Below are positions 32,901-43,893 of a stretch of 64,000 nucleotides of DNA, piece after piece (the first letter of the stretch is position 1; the number at the start of each line of letters is the position of its first letter). Below the pieces are notes generated by a model. That model did not search any database, was not told where the DNA came from, and saw nothing but the letters and a program-made list of their open reading frames with translations. Origin of the DNA: Talpa occidentalis (lineage: Eukaryota; Chordata; Mammalia; Eulipotyphla; Talpidae); the NCBI RefSeq assembly GCF_014898055.3, contig NW_023601433.1, forward strand, positions 82,655,106-82,719,105. The letters are read 5' to 3'. The position numbers and the translations under genes were made by a program.

Positions 32901-33945
32901 TTACAATAGGGTAATCCTTAAATTACATTAGGGCAATCATTAAATTCGGTTACCCACAATTCCAAGTTAAAGAGTGATGTCAAAAATTTGAACTCAACAT
33001 TGGGGAAGGTTTAGGAAATCCCGTTAATTTTTTCTGAGAGGCCCCTTTAAAGGCGATGATGAAAACATATCCAGATGAGGCCAAAAAGCTCTTTCAATGA
33101 GTGCTAAATAAAAATGATAAATGCGTAAGGAAGAGCATCAGAGCATCGTGGGAGTCATTCATTGGCGTTGCTCCCCCTTCCTTAGCGGAACGTGAAGTAA
33201 TGCGCGTCCCAGGTATGCACAGCCCAGTGGTATCTTCGAATCCCTGAAATAGAGGAGGTAGCTCAGCCTCCCGGAGGGAGCTGGCCGGGCTGCCCGCTTA
33301 ATCAAGGATTGACTGACATCTCATCATTCGCCTTGGGTTCACTGCAGCATCAAAGCAGTAGCAATTTCCATTTGTTTAACTAAACACCTGCAAATGTTGG
33401 GCCTCAGCACCCCCACCACGGGGAAGTCAAAACAATTTAGACAAGATTTCTGCCCACTGGGAACTCAAAGTCCCCAGAAAATGCTCAAACAAGGCAAGGA
33501 GTTGACTTTGAAAGCACAGGTAGAAATCACTTGCTCTGGGAGGACAGAGGAAGAGAGAATTTCTGGCTGGGGGAGGAAAATCTGCAAGAGATGGTGTGAT
33601 TTTGCCTGCAAATAATCAGAACATTTACGCATCTCACTGGAGGCTGCGGCATGCATGTCAGCCCCTCCAGCCCCCACCAGCCAGGCCACAGGCTCTACAG
33701 CGGATGCGCCAGGGCCCTGCGTGTGTCTCGGAAGAGTATCAAGTGTCTTCACAAAAATGAAGTGTGTCATGATGGAACATTTCGCTGGGACATCCCGAGC
33801 AGGAAATGAGAATTTCAACGGGGGCCAAACACCGGGACAAGATGAGATCTAGAAAGATGCTGGGTTGGGCAAACCAAGTTGAAGAATTTCTGAACTTGTG
33901 AGCTTATAAAGCAAGGTGACTGCGGCATGTGGCAAAACTGCTGTG
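32901..33945. other. Single-copy DNA, no gene seen
   Basis: No repeat recognised. The segment 33110-33380 is repeat-free with scattered AT-rich words and could hold a regulatory element. Frames up to 117 codons have no domain. Confidence 0.4.
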
Positions 33946-34720
33946 CACTCGTGGGGGCCCATGCGTGTGGTGCATGATTACTCACATGTGTGGCGTGGCT
34001 GGGGTGCACGTGTGTACAACATGCTTGGTGAGTGCATGCATGTGTGTACATATGTGTGCATGATGTTCAGGTTCCTGTGTTTCAGGGCTTAGATGTGCAA
34101 AAATGTGTGCATTTTATACTAGATTGTGTGAAAGGACTGTGCATGTATGTATTCTTGTAGCTGACATACCTGTACACCCTCGTGGGGACATAGGTCCAAT
34201 GAGCATAGGTCCTGGGTGTGCATGTGTGTGAATGTACAAGAGTGTGGCTGTGTGTGTGTATGTCCCACTGGGGCACATAAACATTTGCATATATACAAGT
34301 GTGATGTGTGGGTGTTTTTATGTGTGTGGACACAAGTGTGCACAACTGCATGTCTGTGTGGAGGAGACACATGAGTGTTTGCATGGCTGTGAATTTCTGC
34401 CCCTATGTAAGTGTGGGTCATCGCATTATCTGTCAGGGTGTTGCTTTGGATAAATACGTGGGTGTGTGCATGTGACCTGTGCGTTTGTACACAAGTGTGC
34501 CTAAGTGAGCGTCAGTGTGTCTTCTATGTGAGTAGGCTAGTCATCTTAAGCTGTGTCGTGTGGGAATTACTAGTGCAAATGCACATGTACATGTGTTGCA
34601 CGGGAGCTGGCATGGGGAATGTGTGCATTCACAGTTGCATGATGTGTGATGAGTGTGTATATTTGTGTAACCAGGCACTGGCAGAATGAATGTGTGTGTG
34701 TGTGTGTGTGTGTGTAATTT
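33946..34720. repeat. Long GT-rich, degenerate low-complexity region
   Basis: About 0.77 kb dominated by TGTG, GTGC and TGCATG words with few long pure runs, finishing in a purer (GT) array at 34691-34716. The open frames here are translations of this simple sequence (cysteine/valine- or histidine/threonine-rich) and are not genes. Confidence 0.85.
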
Positions 34721-34794
34721 TCAGTGCCCTGTTTGTGCAGAGACAGTTGGGCTCCTGCTGCCATCCATCAGAGGCAGTGGGCGCCTGAACCAGG

Positions 34795-35215
34795 ACCCGC
34801 ACCCACTGAATGAGTGGATAAAGCCTCTGGGTACCTCATACCATGGGCCACGACTCAGCAATAACCTGGAGCAAACACATGACCCAACTGGATCTGATCC
34901 CCAAAACCTGACACCATGGGCACAACTCAAAATCGTCACCCCAAAAGGCAAGCACAAAAGATGACGTACTCTAAGATTCCATTCACATGAAAAGCTAGGG
35001 AAAAACCAAGACCTTTGACAGAGAACAGATCCGCACTTTCCTGGAGCCTGGAGACAGGAGGAGACCTACAGGCTGAGGGGACCAGCCGCTGCTTGTCGTG
35101 ATGGTGATTAGGTGACTGTGACCCAGGCCCCAAATTCTTCCAGTGGCCCACTCGAAAGTGATGGACTTAATTGCATGTAAATCACATCGCAGCCACCTAA
35201 AATGCAGGGAGACAG
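34795..35215 (+). mobile_element. Old L1 (L1M-type) 3' end
   Basis: Degraded ORF2 end and 3' UTR: GAATGAGTGGATAAAGC, CCACGACTCAGCAATAACC, AAGATGACGTACTCTAAGAT, TCCATTCACATGAAAAGC, then GTCGTGATGGTGATTAGGTG. The order matches the old L1 3' end. No open frame survives. Confidence 0.7.
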
Positions 35216-35904
35216 CAGTGAGACGTGACACAGAGTAAGGGGTCCAGGCTGAGGAGGTGGTCCTGGAAGCCCTCTCTGAGGAGGTGTCATTGGCTTGAGC
35301 TCCGAGAACTGGCAAACATGTGTTCAGGCTCAGCTGCCTCCATGGCTGGAGCCCCATGTAGTTTCTCAGCTCCAGAATGTTCCTTGGTGACCCCACCTTC
35401 TTCCTGGGATTTTCTTCCTCAGCCCAGATGCCTCATTTCCTGCATCTCTCACCTCTGGGTCACTGCTCCCTTCCCCTGGCCCGGCCCTTGCAGTCTGCTC
35501 ACCCCAGTAAATATTTTAGTGCCCATGGAGATCAATGGTCCATCATCGATGGGAAATTGAATGTAAATCATCTCGGCGTTGCCGTCACCCCAGAAATCAA
35601 TGTTCACACATTAGGGCTATTAGCTCATTAGGAGCCTCTGATGGATGGCAGCAGGAGCCGGACGCCCCACCTGGAGGCCCCCTTCCTCCCCGGTACTGAT
35701 GGGACCCAGGGCCGATGTCCAGAGAGGGAGGACACGCTGCCAGGCTGGTCCCCTCCACGTCAGCACAGCAGTGCTCCCTGCTCAGACGCCTTTCCTCAGC
35801 CCCACAGCCTCCTTGGGGATGGACAGCTCCAAGGCAGGGATTCTGAGGGGCCAATGGGTGCTGTTCTGGAGCTGGGATGAAGTGCACTCTGCAGTGCCTT
35901 CCTT
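35216..35904. other. Single-copy DNA, no gene seen
   Basis: 35505-35640 is a repeat-free block with ATCAATGGTCCATCATCGAT and TTGAATGTAAATCATC that might be conserved. The rest is GC-rich with no coding signal. Confidence 0.4.
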
Positions 35905-36030
35905 GCCACAGTTATTTATTGAGCACCTCCTATGTGCAGGTACAAATGGCAAGTCACCGAAGATGAACGCTGGTGCAAACACCACGCGCACCCTTGTAGA
36001 TACAGGTCTCCCAGCGTTCACGTGGAGACA
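35905..36030 (-). mobile_element. L2 LINE 3' fragment
   Basis: CAGTTATTTATTGAGCACCT, CCTATGTGCAGGTACAAATG. It lies in the middle of a 238-codon open frame (35645-36361), a strong reason to reject that frame as a gene. Confidence 0.6.
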
Positions 36031-36887
36031 CATCCCAGCTCCTGCTTCTGTGCATGGGCGTGTAGACATGTGCACTCCAGGCTTCAGCCTGTGCCCCGCT
36101 GGTGTCAGAGGAGGCTCCCTCACGTGGCCACCTGCCACGTCTCTTCATGTGGAAAGAGACAGGATGCAGGGATTCATATGGGTTTTCACAGAAGCCTGGA
36201 GCAGTCTGTACATTGTGCGGGTGCTGCCCGGGCTCTCCAGACACAGGGCAGCCAGCCCGGAGGAGAGACAGTTTGAAGGAGCGTGGGCCGGGGTTGCTGG
36301 GAGAGGGCGTCCTGCCCCTGTGTGCACATGCCTGGGACATGGGCCCCTAGGCCACCTCTGAGTCTCTCCTGCCCTGGGAGCAGGCCGGGAGGCCCAGGGG
36401 GACCAGCTTGATAGCTTCTAGAGCTTCCTATTTGCCGAAACCAGCTTGTTCCCACAAATCCCAAAATAGAGTCCCTGGCAGAGACGTGGATTCTGAAGTG
36501 CAGAGACAGCTGCGAAGAAAAACAGTGCAAGGAACAGGCAGGAGAGCTGCGGCCTTGGCCAAGGCTCCGAAGGTCCCCTGGAGCGAGTGAGGGCACGGAG
36601 GGGTCGCTGTTCCCAGCAGCACCCCGTCTCCAAGCAGACTTTAATTTATGCCTGGTCGGGACTATATCATCTCACTCACTGATCTCCAGGGAAAGGCAAG
36701 ACATCCCATATGGCCAAACAATCTGATTTCTCTGCCCTCCCTGAAGTTCTTTCTGTCTAAAGTCAAGTTCTCTACTTCAGTTCTATCTCCTCAACTCCCC
36801 CCACAGCCCTTCGGCCTCTTCCTCGTCCGAGGACACTAAGTTACCTGTCCTTTCCAGCCAAGTCAGTCCCAATAGCCTTTCAATATA
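36031..36887. other. GC-rich single-copy DNA, no gene seen
   Basis: Many overlapping frames on both strands, none with a domain. No repeat recognised. Confidence 0.45.
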
Positions 36888-37015
36888 CAGCTGACCCTGG
36901 AACAACGTGGGTTTGTGCTCAACAGGCTCACGCAGATTTTTCTTCTAAACAAATGTACATCATCAACATGGCACAGTCCTGATAACAAACGTGTTTTCTC
37001 TTCTTTATGATTTTA
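36888..37015 (+). mobile_element. MER2/Tigger-like DNA transposon, left part
   Basis: Starts just after a TA with the terminal repeat CAGCTGACCCTGGAACAACG, then TGGGTTTGTGCTCAACAGG and CGCAGATTTTTCTTC. This is the mariner-related Tigger terminus. A SINE splits the element at 37016. Confidence 0.85.
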
Positions 37016-37283
37016 CCTTTTTTTACTTTTTAAAACATTTATTTATGCATACAAGAGCTAGGGTGTAAGCCAGAGGTGCAGGGGTTGAGAGGATTCACCA
37101 CAGAGAGTGTGGAGCACAACAGGCAGATCTACTGAAATACACTGCTGAGGGGAGCAGTGGGGGGACAGGAGAGGTCTGCTGCGCCGTGTGGGTCAGCTCC
37201 CTGGCTGGGGATCGAACTCTTGCTGCAGTGGCTGGTGATAGCTTGATAGCGCTGTCTTTAACCCCTGTGCCACCAGGGAGGCC
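37016..37283 (-). mobile_element. Lineage-specific tRNA-derived SINE inside MER2-like element
   Basis: Reverse copy: AACATTTATTTATGCATACA, AGAGCTAGGGTGTAAGCCAG, CACTGCTGAGGGGAGCAGTG, GCTGGGGATCGAACTC, ending CACCAGGGAGGCC. Duplication CTCTT(C/G)TTTATGATTTTA flanks it (about 36999-37015 and 37284-37301). Confidence 0.92.
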
Positions 37284-37490
37284 CTCTTGTTTATGATTTT
37301 AAAAATACTGTTTTTCTCTTGCTGACTTTATGATAAGAATACAGTCTACCATGCCTAGAACACACAATATATGTCTCCATTGGCTGTTTTGGTTACCAGC
37401 AGATAAGTTTTCAGGGAGTCAATTTGTGGATTTTTATGTAGCAGTAATGGGGGGGTGCCCCTCACCCCCACATTGCCCAAAGGTCAAGTG
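37284..37490 (+). mobile_element. MER2/Tigger-like DNA transposon, right part
   Basis: CTTGCTGACTTTATGATAAG, AATACAGTCTACCATGCC, AGATAAGTTTTCAGGGAGTC, TGGATTTTTATGTAGC, then GGTGCCCCTCACCCC and the degraded terminal repeat CCCAAAGGTCAAGTG. Together with the left part this is an almost complete nonautonomous element of about 335 bp. Confidence 0.85.
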
Positions 37491-37647
37491 CCTATTTGCT
37501 AAGCAACTATCCTGGGCAAGACACTGGGATGAGGCACCCCAAATAATGAGACATGGACCCCACCCTCAGGGAGCCTTCACCCGCATAGATGTCAGCTACA
37601 GGGACATCAGGCCAGAAGGAGGAAGAGAATGAGAAACTGAACGTCTG

Positions 37648-37860
37648 GTATTTGACTGGGTGCTTACTCTGAGCCAGCAGTCATCTTAGCAGTTGACAGA
37701 CATCCTTCACGCTCAATATAACAACTCTGTAACCATGGTGACTGGCATCTGGATTTTATAGATGAGGAAACTGAGGCAGAAAATGTGTCCAAAGAAACTT
37801 GCCCAAGCTCACCCCGTGGGGAGGTAGAGCATCCGGGACCAGACTCCCAGCAGGGACACT
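37648..37860 (-). repeat. MIR SINE, nearly full length
   Basis: GGTATTTGACTGGGTGCTTA, TCTGAGCCAGCAGTCATCTT, ATTTTATAGATGAGGAAACT, GAGGCAGAAAATGTGTCC, TTGCCCAAGCTCACCCCG. Confidence 0.8.
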
Positions 37861-39457
37861 GACCCCATCCCATGGGCTGGGAGGAGAAATAAGCATCCGA
37901 GTTTCTGTCGCCTCCTCTTTAAAATGGAAGCAGTAGCCTAACTCGGGTGAGGACCAAAGCACATGAAGTTCTTGAAATGTCTAGTAGTGTTTTCTGACTC
38001 GCGAGAGACCCTTGGCCATAGATTGCATCAGTGAGCTACAGCCCCTTTGCAAACATCCCAGACTTGACCACTTAGTACTCATGCTCGACCGCTTACTACT
38101 ACTCCTGCAGCCAGTGGGAGCTTCTGCTGGTCTTGATGGGTCCTGGCCGGGCTCCTGGTCACTGTTGGGCTCACCCACTGGGCTTGCCGCTGGTGGCTGT
38201 CAGCTGATCTTTGAGGGTCTTGGGGGTTGTGACGAGTGTCCCGCCTGAGCTCTGTCTTCTCCAGCAGGTTCCCCAGCTGAGTCCCTTGCCAGACAGAGAC
38301 CACGGCGAGACCCCAGAGGAGGGGAGGTGCTTTATCAGGCCTCGACTCATTTTAGATCTGCTCCTATCGTGTGGGTCAGGTAAGTCATGTGACCAAGTCC
38401 AGATTCAGAGGGAGGCCTCAGAGCCACGAGCCACTGCTTGGTGACCACTCACACTGCAGGTCACTCACGCAGATGCCTGGTGAGCGTGGCAGCACGCTGA
38501 TTGCATGAGCAGGTCCTCGAAGGTAGAAGGGACAGAAGCAAAGGAGGCTTCTTACAGCTAAAATCATTTCACCAGGTCTTGAAGGACAAGCACAAGTTTG
38601 AATTTAGGACTTTTGCACTTGGGAGCACAAAATCCTAGACGGGAAAGAGGATAGCAAGTTACAGGGTGTGTGGGGGATGGGAGGAGGTGGGGTGGGGGGA
38701 AGGCAGCTGTGCCCCAAGGGATCCTCAAGCTTCTGTTGACTCTGAAAGATCTATAGGCAGTCTGGGGTCTGCAGGCCCCCATGCTGGGCCCTCCTCCCTC
38801 AGAGGTTTACTGGGATGGCTCCACCCCCGCCCCCTCTCCGTCTGGGGCTTAGTCCCTGCCTGCAGACACCGCCTTGGCTCCACATCTATTGGATTTCTCT
38901 AAGCAGCACGTTAGCCCAGGAGCCTGGGCTAGGTGGACTTTTGGCTGAAGACTCCAGAAGTCTGGGGGCAGTGGGGGTCAGCAAGGCCTCCATCAAGCCA
39001 CCACTGCGCCTGCCACTGCTTTGGCAGGAAACAGCTCACAGCAGGACGGTGGCTTTCTGCCGGGGGGCAGGGTGACCAGGGCGGTGGGCCCTGCTAGCAA
39101 TGGAGTGCAGGGGCGAGGCAAGGCCGGTGGGGCCTGAAAACCCACCAGTGACCAAGGAAGGGAACCTACCCATTGCAGGAACGTAACGTGTGTGAGGGGT
39201 CTGGTGTGCCACGGACAGGCGTGTGCTGGCTGAACGAATAGAGGGAGAGCAGGGGCGCAGGGAGGGGGCGCCCATGTCAGGGTGCCCTGGAGTTTGCAGC
39301 TGACATCCATTACCTCGAAAGCCCACCTATATGACCTCAGAGTCTGAGGACTACATTTGAAATCTGGGTTAAGGAAACATCCCTTAAAGATTTACACAGT
39401 CGATAACACATAAGAGAATCTTAAAACTAACAAATCACCACATACTAGCAAAACAGA
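37861..39457. other. Single-copy DNA, no gene seen
   Basis: About 1.6 kb, GC-rich. G-rich at 38670-38705. Short frames on both strands. No repeat I can name. Confidence 0.45.
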
Positions 39458-39715
39458 GACTGTCTTGGACTGAATCCTAGATCTGCCATGGATCAGCTGT
39501 GTGACTCTGAGTGAGCTGCAGAACCTCTCTGTGCCTTGATCTTTTGTGTGTGCACGTGTATGTGTGTGTGTGTATGTGTGCATGTGTGGCAGATATCACA
39601 GATATCACTGCCTCATTGGGGTGTATGAAGTATTAAATGACCGAATACTTCTGAAGAACTTAGAATAAAGCCTGGCATAAAGTCAGGGCTTAATAAATAT
39701 TAGCTGTGGTTAGTT
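39458..39715 (+). repeat. MIR SINE carrying a GT array
   Basis: Forward MIR split by a simple repeat: GATCAGCTGTGTGACTCTGA, GCAGAACCTCTCTGTGCCTT, then a GT-rich array at 39545-39588, then TGAAGTATTAAATGACCGAA, AAGCCTGGCATAAAGTCAGG, CTTAATAAATATTAGC. The GT expansion arose within the element. Confidence 0.8.
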
Positions 39716-39815
39716 ATTTTCCGAGAGGGAAAGTAACTTGTCCAAAGCCAAACAGCTAGTAACTGGCAGAGCCAGGACTCCAGCTCAGCCTGTCTGAACC
39801 CAAAGTCAGAGAGTT
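39716..39815 (-). repeat. MIR SINE remnant
   Basis: GAAAGTAACTTGTCCAAAGC, CAAACAGCTAGTAACTGGCA, GAGCCAGGACTCCAGCTC form the reverse MIR core, directly after a forward MIR, giving a tail-to-tail pair. Confidence 0.8.
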
Positions 39816-40299
39816 TAAGCACAGCCCAAGCAGCAGATGTGGAAGGAGGCCTTTCCCGTCTCTGCTCTTTCCTCTCCCCAGTGCCCCGGGGAGCAAGTGT
39901 GCCTGCAGGCTACCTCCCTGGTCAGGGTTGAGAAGCCTCTGGGAGCTCTGTTCCCAGCAGGGGGGGTGGGGGAGTTCCTTTCTCCAGTGCTGGGCCTTAG
40001 GGCTTGGAAAGGGTCAGCACCTCTGGGTGGGGGTGGAAATGGTCTGCCTGCTTCCTTAGCTTCCCAGCCTCGTGGGACTCTGGGATCCCTCCCTCCGCTT
40101 TTCTCTGCATGTCAGGGTGACAGAGCCCAGCCCAGGCCTGGCGTGCCTGGACACTGTCTGCCCCAGCCCGGCCCAGACCTTCCCAGGCAGCCCCCGGCCA
40201 GAGGCAGATATCACAAGCAGGGAGCGAGTGTGCTGGCCACTGGCGGGCAGCGGGGAGGGACGGGGTGTGCTCGTGTTGGCTGCGTGTGAGGAGGTGGGC
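39816..40299. other. GC-rich single-copy DNA, no gene seen
   Basis: A 150-codon plus frame (39837-40289) overlaps minus-strand frames; no domain or splice context supports it. Confidence 0.45.
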
Positions 40300-40480
40300 T
40301 GCGCTCTTTACAAACAGGTCTTGTTTAACCCTCACTGCATCCCAGTGAGGACTCCCCTGTGCCTCCTTTTCACAGATAAGGGCACAGACTCAAAGAGGTC
40401 AAGCTAGCTGATCCACATCACACAGTTTTAAGGGTCAGAGCCAAGATCCAAGCCAATTCTGCTTGGGTACAAAGTCTGGT
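40300..40480 (-). repeat. MIR SINE remnant
   Basis: TTACAAACAGGTCTTGTTTA, ACCCTCACTGCATCCCAGTG, TTTTCACAGATAAGGGCACA, CTCAAAGAGGTCAAGCTAGC, CACATCACACAGTTTTAAGG. Confidence 0.75.
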
Positions 40481-41066
40481 TGTTACTCTCCAGGCTGCGA
40501 AGACTTACAGGGTTGGGTGTTCTGGACAACTTTTTCTCCTCCTGTTCTATGCAGTTGGTTCCAGTACCAAGGGTCAGCCCGCCAGGCAAGAAAACAGCAG
40601 TCGACCCTGATCTCAACCTGCCCTGACTCTCATTGGCTCAAAATAATGAATGCACATGTATGCAAATCATGTGCAGAGTTGCCTGTGTGTTTTCTGAGCC
40701 CCCTCCCTGCCCTCCACACAACTCTTGATGGGTATTTCCCAATGTAGATACTGATCTACCTCTGGTCAGTGCATACAAGCTGCATTATTGCTTCCTAACA
40801 TTTTTCGTTAAGTCAAATTTATTTTTCTTCACTTAAAGAAATTCAGGCAAAGAGAAGAAAATTGAAGTCACTACCATACAGAGAAAAGCATCACCACCAA
40901 TTATTATAAATGACAATGACACCTACACATTAATGCAGTGAAAATCCCCTGCAGTGGTGATTGGTCTTCACTGAGTGAGTTTTTATTCTGGAAGCTTGTT
41001 CTCTCTCTCTTTCTCTGTTTAAAAAAAAAAAAAAAAAAGGAGTAGGTGTGAATTACCCCAACTGTA
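40481..41066. other. Single-copy DNA with a CT/A18 simple patch
   Basis: 41000-41038 holds TCTCTCTCTCTTTCTCTG followed by about 18 A. Otherwise nothing recognised. Confidence 0.5.
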
Positions 41067-41069
41067 GCC

Positions 41070-41515
41070 ATTACAACACATCTTACAGACCTGAGGTCAG
41101 AATTCTCAGTGGGCCAGGGTTACACTCCTTCCTGGTGGTCCTGTGGAGAATCCTTTCTGATGTTAGCCAAAAAAAGCTGTAGGTGTATAGAACCCGTGTG
41201 CACGGTTGTCAGCCAGGGGCCGCTCTTACCCCCAGGAGGCCTCTCTCCAGTCCTTGCACGTGTCCTCCTACTTCTTAGGACCAGCCACGGTCATCCGATC
41301 CCTGTCTCACGGCCATCTCTCTGGTTCTTGGAAGCCAAGACAGGGTCTCAGATTGTAAGGGTGTGTGTGATTATATTGGCCCCGATGGAGCATGTCCACA
41401 TCGCAAGGACCTTGACTTCAACCAGACTTGCAAAGTCCCTTTTGCTCGCTAAGGCGACGTCACAGGCATGGACATGGGGGGTTGGGGGGGGCATATTTTG
41501 CCTACCACAGCACAC
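41070..41515 (-). mobile_element. MaLR (MLT1-type) LTR
   Basis: Reverse LTR: CATTACAACACATCTTACAG, CCTGAGGTCAGAATTCTCAG, GGGTCTCAGATTGTAAGGG, GATTATATTGGCCCCGATGG, TCACAGGCATGGACATGGGG, CATATTTTGCCTACCACAGC. Diverged but ordered along the whole length. Confidence 0.7.
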
Positions 41516-41574
41516 CTCCACCAAACAGAGACTTTCTTCTTGTTAGAATTGGGGGTGGGGGAGTAGGGGGTAGT

Positions 41575-41665
41575 CCAGGGGGAGAAAAGCGAGGAAGGAA
41601 GAGAGGGAAGGAGGAAAGAAATACGGAAGGAAGGAAAGATGGGAGGGACCGAGGGAGAAAGGGCC
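41575..41665. repeat. Purine-rich tract, GGAAGGAAAGA-type
   Basis: Nearly all A/G on the plus strand, irregular GGAAGGAAGAGAGGGAAGGA words. Low complexity, probably expanded after the LTR. Confidence 0.85.
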
Positions 41666-43856
41666 TACTAAGTGTTTCTGCATAATCTGAAGTACTGCCT
41701 ACCGGCCATTTACAACAATCTCCTGGAAATGCCTGGCTCAGCCCCAGATCTTACCCTGAGTTGGAAATGCTCAGTGGGAATCCGTGATTCCCCGCCCCTG
41801 GCGACCGTGCTTGACTCTCACCAAGGGAAGCTCCTTCTGAAACAGGAAGGAAACAGTGAAACACCTCAGACCCCCAAGAAGGCTTCACTCAGGGGGCCTA
41901 GCTTCTTTTGAGACCTCTTGGTAATCTCCCGCAGCAATCCTGGTTCAGAGCAGCCCCTTCTTCATCACTTCCTGCCTGATAGCAAAGGAATCCCTCCCAG
42001 CACCCCACACCCCAGTGGACGGCTTCCCGTGCTCGATGGAGGCCTTCACGGGGACCGGGGAAGACCAGCGTGTGTGCGGAAGGCACTGGGTGGCTGGCTT
42101 CTTTCTCCAGCAGGCCTGGTCTCTCGCCCTTTGCTAATTACTTTGATCCTTTGCACTTTGTAAAAAAGCCCCACAACACCAGTTGGTCCCCTCTGGCTTT
42201 AACCTTGCAACCCAGTTGGCCCTTGTAAAAGTGGGGGTGGGGGCCAGCGGGGCCGGCAGGAGCACACCAGCGCACACTTCCCAGATCCCGGCTGACTGCC
42301 CGGGGTCTGTTCCTTTAATGGTGGCCTCCCAGGACTCACAAAAAAGGACAAATAAAATCCCTTTTACAAGATGGCAGGGCTGCCGGCAAGGTTGACTCCA
42401 TCAACAGCCAGTTCATTCGGGACTTCCTTTGCTGTTAACACACACGCCTTCCAGGTCTCCTTTCCTGGCTGACTCCTGCTCGCCCCAGCTCCCCGCAGCT
42501 CTGGACAATCTCCTTCCCACTCCCAGCCTCCGCCCCGGCCCCGGCGCTTGGCAAATCCTCACTTTCTTCTGCTTTTGCTCCTTCTCCCCACTCCACAAAG
42601 TTACAGACAAAACAAAGTGAGTTTACCATCTGGGGCGATAGGATGATTTGCGGGATCTCGTGGAGCCAGAAGCGTAAGGAAGCCCGTTGGATCAGAGGGG
42701 ACCTGGGAAGACAGCCCTGGGCAGCGCACCAAGGCAGCGGGATTTGTCTCCTCGCAGAAAGCAAAGATACGGTCCAAACCCCATATTCGTGTCTTCCAAA
42801 GGAGCGTCCCCCGGCCACTGTGGTTGACACGCTACATACTAGAGTCATTATATGTCGTGAATAGTAAAGTCTGAAAAGTTGTAGATTATTTACTTTTTAA
42901 AGACACAGTTTAGTTGATCAAGGTGATCCCTGTTGTAAAATATAATCAGCTTTCCATGCATGGCAAGCTCCTGCGCCATTTAGTGGCGACAAAACCATTT
43001 ATCTATGTTCCGATCGTCCCTCTGTTTCTGGGATGAACAGGAAGACCAGCATGCTGTTCTTCTGGTCGTGGTTGGACTCCCGTGAGTGTGTTGCAGTCAG
43101 ATGTGGGGTTGGTGGGTGCTGGTGATCCAGGGAGCCTCCGCTAGGACTTCTTGCCAGTCCTTCAAGTTGTCGTCTATCCTTCAATCGGAGGGTGCAAGTC
43201 CATTTTCCCGCCGGTGGGAGCATGCCAGGAGGAATTGAAAGCAGGCAAGGCCTCTGGAAGCCCAGTGCGGAACTGCCACCTGGCCCTTCTGTGACATTCT
43301 ATTGACCAAAGCAAATCACAGCCCAGCCTTGATTCAAGGATGGGAAAATGCTCTCAGGACTTGCCGGGAGGTCACTGGCCCATAACTCCAAAGAGCAGGG
43401 CTGCTGGGAAAGGAGAAAGATCACGGCCATATTTTTGATCCAGCAGTTCATTTCCCATTGTTATTCCCTGGGGCTCTAGGCCCATGAGGACTCCTGGGGA
43501 TTGCAGGAAACACAGGCGTGTGTGGTCAAAGGACTTGTGAAAAGTCAGCGCGACCACGTGAGCTCAAGGCGGGATTTCTCAGAGCATCTCCAAGGGCCGC
43601 AGTGAGGCTTCCAGGCGGGGTGCTGCGGGCAGTGCAAGTCATTTCCAAATTCCCCAGTACGCTGCCTTTTGGAAGCAACCGCTCCCAGAATTTGTGCTCT
43701 GGGAGATGTGATTTGGGAAATACTTTCCATAGCATCACCCATGCGTGTTTGCACCCAGATGTCTTTCTGCGGGAAAGAGAAAGGGTGAATCTTAACAGGA
43801 AGTTCTTTCTGACCTGGACCAGCCCGGAGGTCAGCAGTCATTCTGATGGACCACTA
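41666..43856. other. Single-copy DNA, no gene seen
   Basis: About 2.2 kb. The block 42855-43010 is AT-rich and repeat-free (GTAGATTATTTACTTTTTAA, TAGTTGATCAAGGTGATCC) and could be conserved. Open frames up to 149 codons overlap on both strands. No repeat named. Confidence 0.4.
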
Positions 43857-43893
43857 AGGGCGGGGCGGGGGGGGGGAGGTGGGGGGGGAGAGT
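43857..43893 (+). repeat. G-rich run
   Basis: GGGCGGGGC followed by G12 and G9 blocks split by AGGT; it meets the usual rule for a G-quadruplex (four or more G-runs within a short span). Confidence 0.9.

Noticed and set aside
34119..34689. Overlapping frames rich in Cys/Val or His/Thr
   Set aside because: They are translations of the GT-rich simple-sequence region.
35645..36361. A 238-codon plus-strand frame
   Set aside because: It passes through a reverse L2 fragment, lies in GC-rich DNA with few stops, overlaps minus-strand frames and has no recognisable domain.
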